Positions 7,801-15,643 of a stretch of 64,000 bases of DNA are shown here, one piece after another. Numbering within the stretch: position 1 is the stretch's first letter; each line of letters starts with the position of its first letter. The notes beneath the pieces were generated by a model that was not told the DNA's origin, ran no database searches, and worked only from the letters and a program-made list of their open reading frames with translations. Both the position numbers and the translations under genes were made by a program. The DNA comes from Bradyrhizobium lupini. GTDB lineage: Bacteria > Pseudomonadota > Alphaproteobacteria > Rhizobiales > Xanthobacteraceae. Location: contig NZ_CP162553.1 in NCBI RefSeq assembly GCF_040939785.1, positions 6,467,001 to 6,531,000 on the forward strand. The letters are read 5' to 3'.

Positions 7801-8924
7801 CACATCACCTCGATGTCGGCTTCGATCGCACCGGCGGCCTTGATCGCCTGCAGGATGCTGATGAGATCGCGCGGGCCGATGCCGAGACCGTTAAGGCCGT
7901 CGACGAGCTGCTGAAGCGAGACGCCGTCCTTGACGACGGCGAACTTCTTGCCGTCCTCGGTGACGCTGACGCTGCTGCGTGGTGCGACCACGGTCCGCCC
8001 CCGCGACAGCGGGTTGGGCTGGCTGACCTGCGGGCTCTCGGAGATCGTGACGGTGAGGTTGCCCTGTGCGACCGCAACGGTGGCGACGCGGACGTCGCGA
8101 CCCATCACGATGATGCCGCTGCGTTCGTCGATGATGATCTTGGCGGCGAGATCCGGATCGACCTGGAGCTGCTCGATCTCGGTGAGAAAGGCGACGACGT
8201 TACCCTTGAACTCCGGCGGGATCGCAAGCTGCACGGTCGATGGGTCGATCGGCTCGGCGGTCTTGACGCCGAGATAGTCGTTGATCGCGGCGGCGATCCG
8301 CTTGGCCGTGGTGAAGTCGGCATTGCGTAGCGCAAGCCGGACGTTCGGCAGGCGATTGAGCGCAAATTCGATCTCGCGCTCGATGATGGCACCGTTGACA
8401 ATGCGTCCGACGGTCGGCACGCCACGCACGATTTTCGCCGCCTCGCCTTCGGCCTGGAAGCCTGAGATCGCGAGCGAGCCCTGTGCGACCGAATAGACGT
8501 TGCCGTCGGCGCCGAGGAGCGGGGTGACGAGCAGGGTGCCGCCCTGGAGATTCTTGGCGTCGCCGAGCGCGGAGACGGTGACGTCCATGCGCGTGCCCTG
8601 GGTGGCGAAGGCCGGCAGATTGCCTGTCACCATCACGGCGGCGACGTTGCCGGTGCGGATGGTGGCGCCGCGGATGTTGACGCCCATGCGCTCGAGCATC
8701 GCTTGCAGCGACTGCTTGGTGAAGGGGATGTTGTTCAGGGTGTCGCCGGTGCCGTTGAGACCGACGACGAGCCCGTAGCCGATGAGCTGGTTCTGCCGCA
8801 CGCCTTCGATGTTGGCGAGATCCTTGATGCGCGATGTCGCGCTTGCAGAATTGACCGAGAGCGCCAGCGCTGACAGCGCGGCGCAGGCCACCCCCACAAG
8901 TCTCACCCAACGAACGCTTGGCAT
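7800..8924 (-). CDS. flgI: Flagellar P-ring protein FlgI
   Basis: 374 residues. An N-terminal signal peptide (hydrophobic stretch VGVACAALSALALS, then ATS) sends it to the periplasm, where it forms the P-ring around the rod in the peptidoglycan layer. Family hallmarks are present: RIKDLANIEGVRQNQLIGYGLVVGLNGTGD near the N-terminus, FTKQSLQAML, and the C-terminal GDLISILQAIKAAGA-type segment. ATG 8924 is preferred (GGGGAG ribosome site) over an in-frame TTG at 8948. First gene of the minus-strand flgI-flgJ-flgN operon, divergent from fliX. Confidence 0.96.
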   Translation of the reverse strand: MPSVRWVRLVGVACAALSALALSVNSASATSRIKDLANIEGVRQNQLIGYGLVVGLNGTGDTLNNIPFTKQSLQAMLERMGVNIRGATIRTGNVAAVMVTGNLPAFATQGTRMDVTVSALGDAKNLQGGTLLVTPLLGADGNVYSVAQGSLAISGFQAEGEAAKIVRGVPTVGRIVNGAIIEREIEFALNRLPNVRLALRNADFTTAKRIAAAINDYLGVKTAEPIDPSTVQLAIPPEFKGNVVAFLTEIEQLQVDPDLAAKIIIDERSGIIVMGRDVRVATVAVAQGNLTVTISESPQVSQPNPLSRGRTVVAPRSSVSVTEDGKKFAVVKDGVSLQQLVDGLNGLGIGPRDLISILQAIKAAGAIEADIEVM

Positions 8925-9113
8925 CCTCTGCTCCCCGAGGCTCCTCAAATCAAAGGACCGTCACGACACTCCCATGACGAGCTGGTCCGACGCTGTCCTT
9001 GCGAGCACTGTGCCAACTCGGGGCAGCGGGGGTAGGTCGCTGAATAGGTTGAATAAATCTGTTTCGAGCGACCTCAGCCTGCGTTGTCCCTGAGGAGCGA
9101 AACTGCCGCCTGT

Positions 9114-9128
9114 CGGCAGATTTTGCCG
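9114..9128. promoter_or_regulatory. Palindrome CGGCA-GATTT-TGCCG in flgI/fliX intergenic region
   Basis: Perfect 5-5-5 inverted repeat (6-5-6 counting the flanking T/A), centred between the divergent flgI and fliX genes. A 14/15 match lies at 27070-27084 and a close variant at 27267-27281, all in flagellar intergenic regions. It resembles the CGGC...AAA...GC pattern I recall for Caulobacter ftr elements bound by FlbD, but that identification is an inference. Confidence 0.55.
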
Positions 9129-9133
9129 AGCTG

Positions 9134-9149
9134 TTTACGGGCCGTTAAC
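9134..9149 (+). promoter_or_regulatory. Predicted CtrA box upstream of fliX
   Basis: TTTA-N7-TTAAC (9134-9137 and 9145-9149) has a single mismatch to TTAA-N7-TTAAC and sits 46 bases before the fliX start, next to the CGGCA palindrome. Read on the other strand it also lies upstream of flgI, so it could serve both genes. Confidence 0.6.
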
Positions 9150-9194
9150 CATAAAACGGCGAATGTGGCGCATCGATCACCCGGATTGCTTCCG

Positions 9195-9608
9195 ATGCGC
9201 ATCTACGGACCGAACGGCACCACGCTTGGAACGCCGGCCAGCCAGGCCAGGCGGACGAGCTCAGGCACCTTCGTGCTACCCGACACCTCGTCGGCGCCGG
9301 AGACGCGAGGCGCCGCCGCACCGAAGGCGGCCGCCAACATCGACGGGCTGCTCGCGCTGCAAGGCATTGAGGAGGATCCCGTCGAGCGTCGCAAGCGCTC
9401 GGTCGTGCGCGGAAAGACCGCGCTCGACGTGCTCGACGATCTCAAGATGGGGCTCCTCTCCGGCAAGCTCGACGCCACGACCGTGATGCGGCTGCGTGAC
9501 GCTGCGGCGAACCTGAAATCGTCCTCCGGCGATTCCGGCCTGGATTCGGTGCTGTCCGAGATCGAGCTGCGCGTCGAGGTCGAGCTCGCCAAGGCCGGGC
9601 AGGCGTAG
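9195..9608 (+). CDS. fliX: Flagellar assembly regulator FliX
   Basis: 137 residues, matching the alphaproteobacterial FliX family: a short basic N-terminus (MRIYGPNGT), a variable Ala/Ser linker, then a helical core from about residue 50 (LLALQGIEEDPVERRKRSVVRGKTALDVLDDLKMGLLSGK in outline). In Caulobacter FliX couples assembly of the early basal body to the sigma-54 activator FlbD. It is transcribed divergently from flgI with a CtrA-type box between, as expected of an early flagellar gene. ATG 9195 is chosen because conservation starts there; the longer in-frame start at 9084 runs through the promoter. Confidence 0.9.
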   Translation: MRIYGPNGTTLGTPASQARRTSSGTFVLPDTSSAPETRGAAAPKAAANIDGLLALQGIEEDPVERRKRSVVRGKTALDVLDDLKMGLLSGKLDATTVMRLRDAAANLKSSSGDSGLDSVLSEIELRVEVELAKAGQA

Positions 9609-9612
9609 CGGC

Positions 9613-9984
9613 TTACGCCGCTTCATCCTTCAACTGCGCGTCATAGCGGCGCTGGGCGGCGAGCACGTCTTTCAGATTCTGTTCGGCCCAATCGCGCAGC
9701 GGATCGACGGCGGCGGCGAGCGTCACGCCGAGCTGCGTGATCGAATATTCCACGGTCACCGGCACGGTTGCGATGGCGTGACGCTTGATCAATCCGTCGC
9801 GCTCGAGCGACTTGAGAACCTGGCTCAGCATCTTCTGCGAAATGCCTTCGATCGTGCGGCGCAATTGATTGAAGCGCATCGGATCCTCGCGCAGCAGCAG
9901 CAGGATCAGCACCGCCCATTTGTCACCGACGCGGTCGAGGATCTGTCGCGTGGGGCAGTTCGCTGCATAGACGTCTGGCTTCAT
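9613..9984 (-). CDS. HxlR-family transcriptional regulator
   Basis: 123 residues with the HxlR/MarR-like winged helix: CPTRQILDRVGDKWAVLILLLL, then RFNQLRRTIEGISQKMLSQVLKSLERDGLI and a wing at residues ~75-90. A cysteine at position 10 sits in the N-terminal CPTR motif where HxlR regulators sense electrophiles or redox change. ATG 9984 is preferred over 10005 because of the GAGGA ribosome site 7 bases upstream. It is divergent from an NAD(P)-binding protein gene, the usual arrangement for regulator and target. Confidence 0.9.
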   Translation of the reverse strand: MKPDVYAANCPTRQILDRVGDKWAVLILLLLREDPMRFNQLRRTIEGISQKMLSQVLKSLERDGLIKRHAIATVPVTVEYSITQLGVTLAAAVDPLRDWAEQNLKDVLAAQRRYDAQLKDEAA

Positions 9985-10031
9985 CGTCGGGTCCTCACGA
10001 TCCATTCCGCTGATTTGCCGGCCGCCGCCGG

Positions 10032-10065
10032 TTACTCCCGTGTAATCAGGTAAGCACAAAGTGCT
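10032..10065. promoter_or_regulatory. Candidate operator repeats between HxlR gene and its divergent target
   Basis: Two inverted repeats lie in the 149-bp divergent region: TTAC-N6-GTAA (10032-10045) and AGCAC-AAA-GTGCT (10053-10065). Small palindromes between an HxlR regulator and its target commonly serve as operator. Which of the two is bound cannot be judged here. Confidence 0.4.
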
Positions 10066-10133
10066 CTCTTAACACCAGCGCTCTTTGCGATATTTAGTCA
10101 CCGTTGGTTACTACAGAAGCAAAGGAGCCTTGC

Positions 10134-10745
10134 ATGAAAATCGCAGTTGCCGGCGCCTCGGGCCGGGCCGGGTCGGAGATCACCAAGGAACTGTCCCGCC
10201 GCGGCCACGCGGTTACGGCCATCGCCCGCAACCCGGAGAAGATCGCGGTCCTGCCGAACGCCACGCCGACCAAGGGGGATGTGCTCGACCAGCCAGCCCT
10301 TGCCAAGCTGTGGGCCGGGCACGACGTCGCCGTGAGTTCCGTGCACTTCCTGGCCAGCGACGCGCTCAAGCTGATCGGCGCGGCCAAGGACTCCAAGGTC
10401 GGCCGTTACCTCGTCGTCGGCGGGGCCGGCAGTCTGGAGGTCGCTCCGGGCGTCAAGCTGGTGACAACTCCCGGTTTTCCGGCTCAGTACAAGGCTGAGG
10501 CGGAGGCGGGTTCAGCCTTTCTCGACCTGCTGCGGCAGGAAAAGGAGCTGAACTGGACCTTCATCTCGCCGTCGGCCCTGTTTATCGAGGGAGAGCGCAC
10601 CGGCAAATTCCGGCTTGGGACGGATCAGCTTCTCGCAGATGCGAACGGAAAGAGCCGGATCACCTTCGCGGATTACGCCATCGCGCTCGCCGACGAGATC
10701 GAGCGGCCGGCCCATGAGAGGCAGCGTTTCACGGTCGGCTACTAG
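10134..10745 (+). CDS. NAD(P)-binding atypical short-chain reductase
   Basis: 203 residues with an N-terminal Rossmann motif (IAVAGASGRAGSEI, a G-x-x-G-x-x-G dinucleotide site) and the layout of atypical SDR / NmrA-like epimerase proteins: GDVLD after the second strand and VVGGAGSLEV in the centre. The classical YxxxK pair is not obvious. Probably a small-molecule reductase or redox sensor controlled by the divergent HxlR regulator; the substrate is unknown. ATG 10134 follows an AAAGGAG ribosome site. Confidence 0.85.
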   Translation: MKIAVAGASGRAGSEITKELSRRGHAVTAIARNPEKIAVLPNATPTKGDVLDQPALAKLWAGHDVAVSSVHFLASDALKLIGAAKDSKVGRYLVVGGAGSLEVAPGVKLVTTPGFPAQYKAEAEAGSAFLDLLRQEKELNWTFISPSALFIEGERTGKFRLGTDQLLADANGKSRITFADYAIALADEIERPAHERQRFTVGY

Positions 10746-10827
10746 GCCGTCGGCCGCTCCCGGGCCCTCCAGGATAAAGCTTCCTGTGCAAGGGCTTGGG
10801 GGCGCCGGTCGGGCGATCAGGGAAACA

Positions 10828-10856
10828 TTGTCTGTCACAGGAGGCCGCTATATAAC
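10828..10856 (+). promoter_or_regulatory. Predicted housekeeping promoter of dksA
   Basis: TTGTCT (10828-10833) and TATAAC (10851-10856) are separated by 17 bases, a good sigma-70 type match about 55-100 bases before the dksA start. Confidence 0.5.
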
Positions 10857-10915
10857 GCCCCGCTCAGCGGACCCCGTTCCGTGTACGAGTCGTTGCTTAG
10901 ACAGATAGGCCGCCC

Positions 10916-11326
10916 TTGGAAAAGTTGAAAAACTACCGACCGACCGAAAAAGAGCCTTTCATGAACGACAGGCAGAAGGAGTACTTCCGCCTGAAGCTCC
11001 TCGCCTGGAAGGATGAGATCCTCAAAGAGTCCAAGCTCACCCTGCAAGCCCTGCAGGAGGAGAATGTGAACCACCCCGATCTCGCCGATCGGGCATCGTC
11101 CGAAACCGACCGCGCCATCGAGCTCCGTGCCCGCGACCGCCAGCGCAAGTTGATCGCCAAGATCGACGCCGCGCTCCAGCGTATCGAGGACAACACCTAC
11201 GGCTATTGCGAGGACACCGGCGAGCCGATCTCGTTAAAGCGGCTCGAGGCCCGTCCCATCGCGACGCTCTCGGTGGAGGCGCAGGAGCGCCACGAGAAAC
11301 GCGAGAAGGTCTATCGCGACGAATAG
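10916..11326 (+). CDS. dksA: RNA polymerase-binding transcription factor DksA (cysteine-poor)
   Basis: 136 residues from TTG 10916, or 121 from ATG 10961; the longer form resembles the acidic leader of other alphaproteobacterial DksA proteins, but the start is not certain. A long coiled coil with the tip pattern DLADRASSETDRAIELR enters the RNA polymerase secondary channel and, with ppGpp, tunes stable-RNA and amino-acid promoters. The C-terminal globular domain (NTYGYCEDTGEPISLKRLEARP) keeps only one of the four zinc-binding cysteines of enterobacterial DksA. It sits within the flagellar block but has its own promoter and terminator. Confidence 0.93.
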   Translation: MEKLKNYRPTEKEPFMNDRQKEYFRLKLLAWKDEILKESKLTLQALQEENVNHPDLADRASSETDRAIELRARDRQRKLIAKIDAALQRIEDNTYGYCEDTGEPISLKRLEARPIATLSVEAQERHEKREKVYRDE

Positions 11327-11331
11327 AGTGC

Positions 11332-11360
11332 GAGCCGCAGCGATGCGGCTCTTTGTTTTT
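11332..11360 (+). terminator. Rho-independent terminator of dksA
   Basis: GAGCCGCA (11332-11339) pairs perfectly with TGCGGCTC (11344-11351) around GCGA, followed by TTGTTTTTT, six bases after the dksA stop. Confidence 0.92.
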
Positions 11361-11845
11361 TGAACGCAAGGTGCGCCTTTTCGCGCCGTGATCAGCATTT
11401 TGCCTGTCGCTTGCAACCGCGCGTTTAGGCGCGCGGGCGCAATCGCGAAAAGTGAATCGCGATCAATGGGCTAGACTCAACTCCTCCGAACTCACGTGAG
11501 TTCGGATGAGAAACAGCCTTCACTTCAGGTGCGAGAGGTTTTGCGAGTCGCATCAAGGACATCGACTCGAATGCTGAGGCGCTGATCCAGCAGCTTCATA
11601 CATTGCTGCAATCAGGCCTGTTGCGACGCTACAAGGCGTGCATCCCCATAAAGCCCGGACCAGCTCAATATTTCCTTAAACGCCGGCGCCGCCCGTGAGG
11701 CTTGCCATGATGTGGACGATCAGCGTCCGCATCTCATCCAGCCTGGGCTGGCATGACCTGCTGCCGCGCGCGCCCTGCGCTTGTCACGCCCCGGCGGGGA
11801 TGCTGAAGTGCCGCCCTCGATTGTGGTGTGTAGGAGCCGGCGCCG
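11361..11845. other. 485-base region without a convincing gene; contains a 22-bp perfect palindrome
   Basis: No supported gene. A perfect 22-bp palindrome (half-site TCCGAACTCAC, 11485-11506) has a CACGTG centre. After it, a frame is open from 11508 to TGA at 11697 (65 codons) with protein-like composition but no ATG, GTG or ribosome site; it may be a gene remnant. The last 60 bases lead into the hydratase gene and include its TAGGAG ribosome site. Confidence 0.5.
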
Positions 11846-12625
11846 ATGGACAGAATTCTCGCAGCCGCAAAGGCGATCGCGCTGGCCCGCCGCAACCATG
11901 CGCCGCTCGCGGCGCTCGAAGTTCCTCCGGCCGATGAAGCCGAGGGCTATCAGGTCCAGCGGGCGCTGCACGATCTGCTGCTGCCGCATGCCGGCCCGCT
12001 GGTCGGTTACAAGATCGGCTGCACCAGCCAGGTGATGCAGGATTACATCGGGATTCCACACCCATGCGGCGGCGGCGTGTTCCAGAAAGGCGTGCACGAC
12101 AGCGGCGTGCAGCTCGCGGCTGCCGACTATGTCCGCGTCGGCGTCGAATGCGAGATCGCGGTGCGGCTGAAGCGCAATCTCGCGGCCGGCGAGGCGCCGT
12201 TCACGGCCGAATGGGTCGGCGAAGCCGTCGAGGCCTATCATCCCGCGATCGAGATCGTCGACGACCGCTATGTGAAGTGGGAAACGATGGGCGCGCCGAC
12301 GTTGATCGCCGACGATTTCTTCGCCGCCGGCTGCGTGTTGGGCGAGATCGTGCCGCGCTCGTCGGTGCCGGACCTGAAGGCCATCAAAGGCCGCGCTATC
12401 GTCAACGGCGAAGAGGTCAGCCACGGCACCGGCGCCGACGTGCTCGGCCATCCCCACAACGCACTCGCCTGGCTCGCCAACCATCTGGCCGCCGAGGGCA
12501 AGGGCCTTCACGCGGGAGAGCTCGTGCTGACGGGGAGCCTGGTCAAGACGCTGTGGCTGAAGGCCGGCGACAAGGTGCGGATGGAGCTGGACGGGCTGGG
12601 AACGGTGGAGGCGGAGTTTACGTAG
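11846..12625 (+). CDS. 2-keto-4-pentenoate hydratase family protein
   Basis: 259 residues of the fumarylacetoacetate hydrolase fold, MhpD/HpcG type: GYKIGCTS near residue 55, a metal-site E-x-E in VGVECEIAVRL, AVEAYHPAIEIVDDRY, and the C-terminal LVLTGSLVKTLWLKAGDKVRMELDGLG. Such enzymes add water to 2-hydroxypenta-2,4-dienoates in aromatic meta-cleavage pathways or act on related 2-keto acids. No aromatic-degradation genes lie beside it, so the substrate is open. ATG 11846 follows TAGGAG. Confidence 0.88.
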   Translation: MDRILAAAKAIALARRNHAPLAALEVPPADEAEGYQVQRALHDLLLPHAGPLVGYKIGCTSQVMQDYIGIPHPCGGGVFQKGVHDSGVQLAAADYVRVGVECEIAVRLKRNLAAGEAPFTAEWVGEAVEAYHPAIEIVDDRYVKWETMGAPTLIADDFFAAGCVLGEIVPRSSVPDLKAIKGRAIVNGEEVSHGTGADVLGHPHNALAWLANHLAAEGKGLHAGELVLTGSLVKTLWLKAGDKVRMELDGLGTVEAEFT

Positions 12626-12643
12626 GCGCCGCGGGCACTGCGT

Positions 12644-12745
12644 CGTCATTCCCCGCGAAGGCGGGGAATCCAGTACGCCGCGGCTTCTCGGTTCATCGCT
12701 GACGTCTCGAAATACTGGATCGCCCGCCTTCGCGGGTGATGACAG
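12644..12745. repeat. Palindromic intergenic repeat, family A, copy 1
   Basis: About 100 bases with inverted ends (GTCATTCCCCGC... and ...GGGTGATGAC) and inner arms ATCCAGTA / TACTGGAT. A diverged second copy lies at 53122-53222. The structure is that of REP/BIME-like repeats common between Bradyrhizobium genes. It sits between the convergent hydratase and flgH genes. Confidence 0.8.
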
Positions 12746-12917
12746 TCGAGGGGGCGGAGAGGGGATAGCGGCGTCGCTACAATCGCGCGTCGCTGAGCGC
12801 TGTATGCAGCCATCGCCAAAATACATGCGGCCCTCGCCAGGGGAGCTAGCGAGGGCCGCGTCGTACATCGTCGTCCGCGCCTAGGTTCGCGAACACGATG
12901 TGGGAGCTCGGGAGAAG

Positions 12918-13685
12918 CTAGAAGGGCAGCAGCACGTCCATGACTTGCTGGCCGTAGCGCGGTTGCTGCACGTCCATGATCTGGCCGCGGCCGCCGTAGG
13001 CGATGCGGGCCTGCGCGATCTTGGTGGAATCGATTGTGTTGTCGCTCTGGATGTCTTCGGGACGGACGATGCCGGCGACGATGAGCTCGCGGATTTCGTA
13101 GTTGACGCGGATCTCCTGCTTGCCTTCGACCACGAGGTTGCCGTTGGGCAGGACCTGGGTGACGACCGCCGCGACGTTGGTCTGCAACGCTTCCTTGCGG
13201 TCCACGCTTCCTTTGCCCTCGCTGGACGCGGTCGAGTCGGCGGTGAGGATACGGCCGGGCAACACCTTCTGCGCTTGGGCCCCCAATGTCTTGGCGCCGA
13301 TGAAGTCGGTGATCCCGGAATCTTCCTTGTTGGTGCGGCTGCGCTGGGTGTCGTTTTCGATATTGGCCTTGTCGGTGATGTTCACGGCCACCGTCAGGAT
13401 GTCGCCGACCTGATGGGCACGCTGGTCCTTGAAGAAGGCCCGGCTGCCGCTGCGCCACAGCGAGTTCGGATTGTAGGAGGCGACCTCGGGCTTCGGCATC
13501 GGCATCTGCACCGGCTTGTAACCGGGCTGCGTCGTCGGATTGTCGATCGCCGACAACTTCGGCTGCTCGCCGATCTGCGACAGACGGTCGATCGAGGAGC
13601 AGCCGCTCGCCAGCGCGCACGTCGCCAGCAGCAGGGCAGAGATCGCGATGCGACGGGGACGAAAAGCCGAACTGAACGTGGACAT
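12918..13685 (-). CDS. flgH: Flagellar L-ring lipoprotein FlgH
   Basis: 255 residues. A lipoprotein signal peptide ends in the lipobox LASGC (Cys29), anchoring the L-ring in the outer membrane. FlgH hallmarks follow: SLWRSGSRAFFKDQRAHQVGDILTV, then ANIENDTQRSRTN and the C-terminal VRPEDIQSDNTIDSTKIAQARIAYGGRG. Last gene of the flgF-flgG-flgA-flgH operon; its ATG lies 3 bases after the flgA stop. Confidence 0.96.
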   Translation of the reverse strand: MSTFSSAFRPRRIAISALLLATCALASGCSSIDRLSQIGEQPKLSAIDNPTTQPGYKPVQMPMPKPEVASYNPNSLWRSGSRAFFKDQRAHQVGDILTVAVNITDKANIENDTQRSRTNKEDSGITDFIGAKTLGAQAQKVLPGRILTADSTASSEGKGSVDRKEALQTNVAAVVTQVLPNGNLVVEGKQEIRVNYEIRELIVAGIVRPEDIQSDNTIDSTKIAQARIAYGGRGQIMDVQQPRYGQQVMDVLLPF

Positions 13686-13688
13686 GAC

Positions 13689-14828
13689 TTACTCTGACTT
13701 GGCTGGAGCTTGCGAGACGCGAACTTGCGGGATCTGGGCTTGTGCGATCTGGGCCGGGGATGCCGGGGTCTGGACCAGGTTCCGGACGAGGGCTGCGGTA
13801 TCGACGGGGGCGGGCGCCTCGTCGCGCTTGAGCGAGGAGGTCTGCTCGACCGCGGCCGGCATCGGCGCGGCCTGGCTGGCGCCCTGGACCGTCACCTGGC
13901 CGCGGCCGGTGACGACGCCGCTGAGCGTGCGCTTGGTCTGCAGGTTGAGCACGCTGATGGTATCGCCCTCGGCGCCGCTCTCGATCGCCTTGCCGCGCGT
14001 GGTGAGATAGATTCCGGGAACTTGGTAGATGACGGTGACGTTTTGGTCGCGCTGCACGAAGTCGGGCTTGACGATGTCGGCGACGCGGATCGGCGTCCCC
14101 GCCCGCATCGGCCGGCGCAACTGCATGCCGAGCGTGCGATCGCGCGAGGCGGCCTCACCGGTGACCTCGGCCTTCGGCCGCCGCTCCATGGCGACATCGG
14201 ACGCCTTCAGGAGATCGACGCGGTCGATGTCGCGCGTCAGCACGGCCACTTCCACCGTTTCGGTCGCGGTGCCGGTGAAACGCAGCTTGGTCGGTGCCGG
14301 ATTATTGTCGTTGTTGATCTCGAAGGCGATGTCGAAACGGCCGCTGCGGGCGTCGTAGCGGGTTGCCACCGGCTGCAGCACGCCGGTGTTGGAGGCATCC
14401 AGCCGCATGTCGGCAATGCCGCGGTCGAACGTGACGGTGATGTTGGCGGCATCGCCAAGTCCAAAGCGGCGCTCGAGCGCCGAGGCGACCGCGGTCTCGA
14501 GGTCCTTGTTCACGAGCGTGCGGGCGAGACGGGTGACCTGGACCTCCTTGATGTCGCCGGTCATCACGCCGATCACCTGCTTTGCGCGCAACACCGCCAG
14601 CACGTGGGCGACCGGCAGCGCCCCGGTGGTGCCGGGATCGGGCGAGCGGTAGACCGGGATCAGCGCGGCCGAGCCGGCATTGTCGATGAGATCGCCGATC
14701 CGCACCACGTCCGAGGTCACGGTGATGCTCGCGCGCAGCGTCGGCGTCGCGATGAAGTCGTCGGCGGCCCGTGCGGGCAGCGCCAGCACGAGGAGAGCGG
14801 AGATCGTGGCGAGGGTGGTGCGGATCAT
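13689..14828 (-). CDS. flgA: Flagellar P-ring assembly chaperone FlgA
   Basis: About 379 residues with a signal peptide (LATISALLVLALPARAA). FlgA is the periplasmic chaperone for P-ring assembly by FlgI. The C-terminal SAF/FlgA region is visible (ERRPKAEVTGEAASRD, LRRPMRAGTPIRVADIVKPDFVQRDQNVTVIY). It is longer than enterobacterial FlgA (~220) through an N-terminal domain usual in alphaproteobacteria and a Pro/Ala-rich tail. ATG 14828 is chosen because the GAGG ribosome site lies 8 bases upstream; ATG 14834 and GTG 14837 are in-frame alternatives. Confidence 0.92.
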   Translation of the reverse strand: MIRTTLATISALLVLALPARAADDFIATPTLRASITVTSDVVRIGDLIDNAGSAALIPVYRSPDPGTTGALPVAHVLAVLRAKQVIGVMTGDIKEVQVTRLARTLVNKDLETAVASALERRFGLGDAANITVTFDRGIADMRLDASNTGVLQPVATRYDARSGRFDIAFEINNDNNPAPTKLRFTGTATETVEVAVLTRDIDRVDLLKASDVAMERRPKAEVTGEAASRDRTLGMQLRRPMRAGTPIRVADIVKPDFVQRDQNVTVIYQVPGIYLTTRGKAIESGAEGDTISVLNLQTKRTLSGVVTGRGQVTVQGASQAAPMPAAVEQTSSLKRDEAPAPVDTAALVRNLVQTPASPAQIAQAQIPQVRVSQAPAKSE

Positions 14829-14838
14829 CGTCATCACC

Positions 14839-15627
14839 TCAGCGGAACAACGCCGTGGTCGACTGCATCATCTGGTCGGCGGCGCTGATCACCTTGGCGT
14901 TCATCTCGTAGGCGCGCTGGGCGGCGATCAGGTCGCTCATCTCCGAGACGACGTCGACATTGGCCTGCTCGAGGCTGCTCTGGGTGATGTTGCCGAAGCC
15001 CTCGGAGCTCGCGGTACCGTCCTGCGGCGGGCCGGAGGAGGGCGTCTCGGTGAACTGATTGTTGCCGACCGGCTGGAGGCCCGCCTTGTTGATGAATCGG
15101 GTCAGGCCGATCTGGCCCTGGACGGCCGAGGTCGACGAACCTGGCAGCGTCACCGAGACCTGGCCCTGCACGTTGATGGTGAGGCCCGAGGCGTTGTTCG
15201 GGATCGTAATCGTCGGTTGCACCGGGTTGCCCTGCGCCGTGACGATGCGCCCCTGATTGTCCATCTGGAAGGTGCCGTCGCGGGTGTACTGGTAGCTGCC
15301 GTCGGGCATCAGGATCTTGAAGAAACCTTCGCCCGTGATGGCCATGTCGAGGTCGTTGCCGGTCTGCGACAGCGTGCCCTGGGTCATGCTGCGCGGCGTG
15401 CCGACGGTCTTGACGCCGCCGCCGATGTCAACGCCGACCGGCAGGATGGTGCCCTGGTCGGACGACTGGGCGCCGACCCGGCGGACGTGTTCGTAGATCA
15501 GGTCCTGGAACGCCGCGGTCTGCTTCTTGAAGCCGGTGGTGCGCAGGTTGGCGATGTTGTTGGAGATCACCTGAACGTTGAGTTCCTGTGCCGCCATTCC
15601 GGTTGCTGCGGTGTGAAGCGCCTGCAT
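14839..15627 (-). CDS. flgG: Flagellar distal rod protein FlgG
   Basis: 262 residues with the rod/hook signature at the N-terminus (MQALHTAATGM, then VISNNIANLRTTGFKKQ), the central DLDMAITGEGFFKI and a C-terminal helix (EQANVDVVSEMSDLIAAQRAYEMNAKVISAADQM). It forms the distal rod, exported by the flagellar secretion system without a cleaved signal. Second gene of the flgFGAH operon. Confidence 0.97.
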   Translation of the reverse strand: MQALHTAATGMAAQELNVQVISNNIANLRTTGFKKQTAAFQDLIYEHVRRVGAQSSDQGTILPVGVDIGGGVKTVGTPRSMTQGTLSQTGNDLDMAITGEGFFKILMPDGSYQYTRDGTFQMDNQGRIVTAQGNPVQPTITIPNNASGLTINVQGQVSVTLPGSSTSAVQGQIGLTRFINKAGLQPVGNNQFTETPSSGPPQDGTASSEGFGNITQSSLEQANVDVVSEMSDLIAAQRAYEMNAKVISAADQMMQSTTALFR

Positions 15628-15643
15628 GTCAGTTCTCCCTCAA

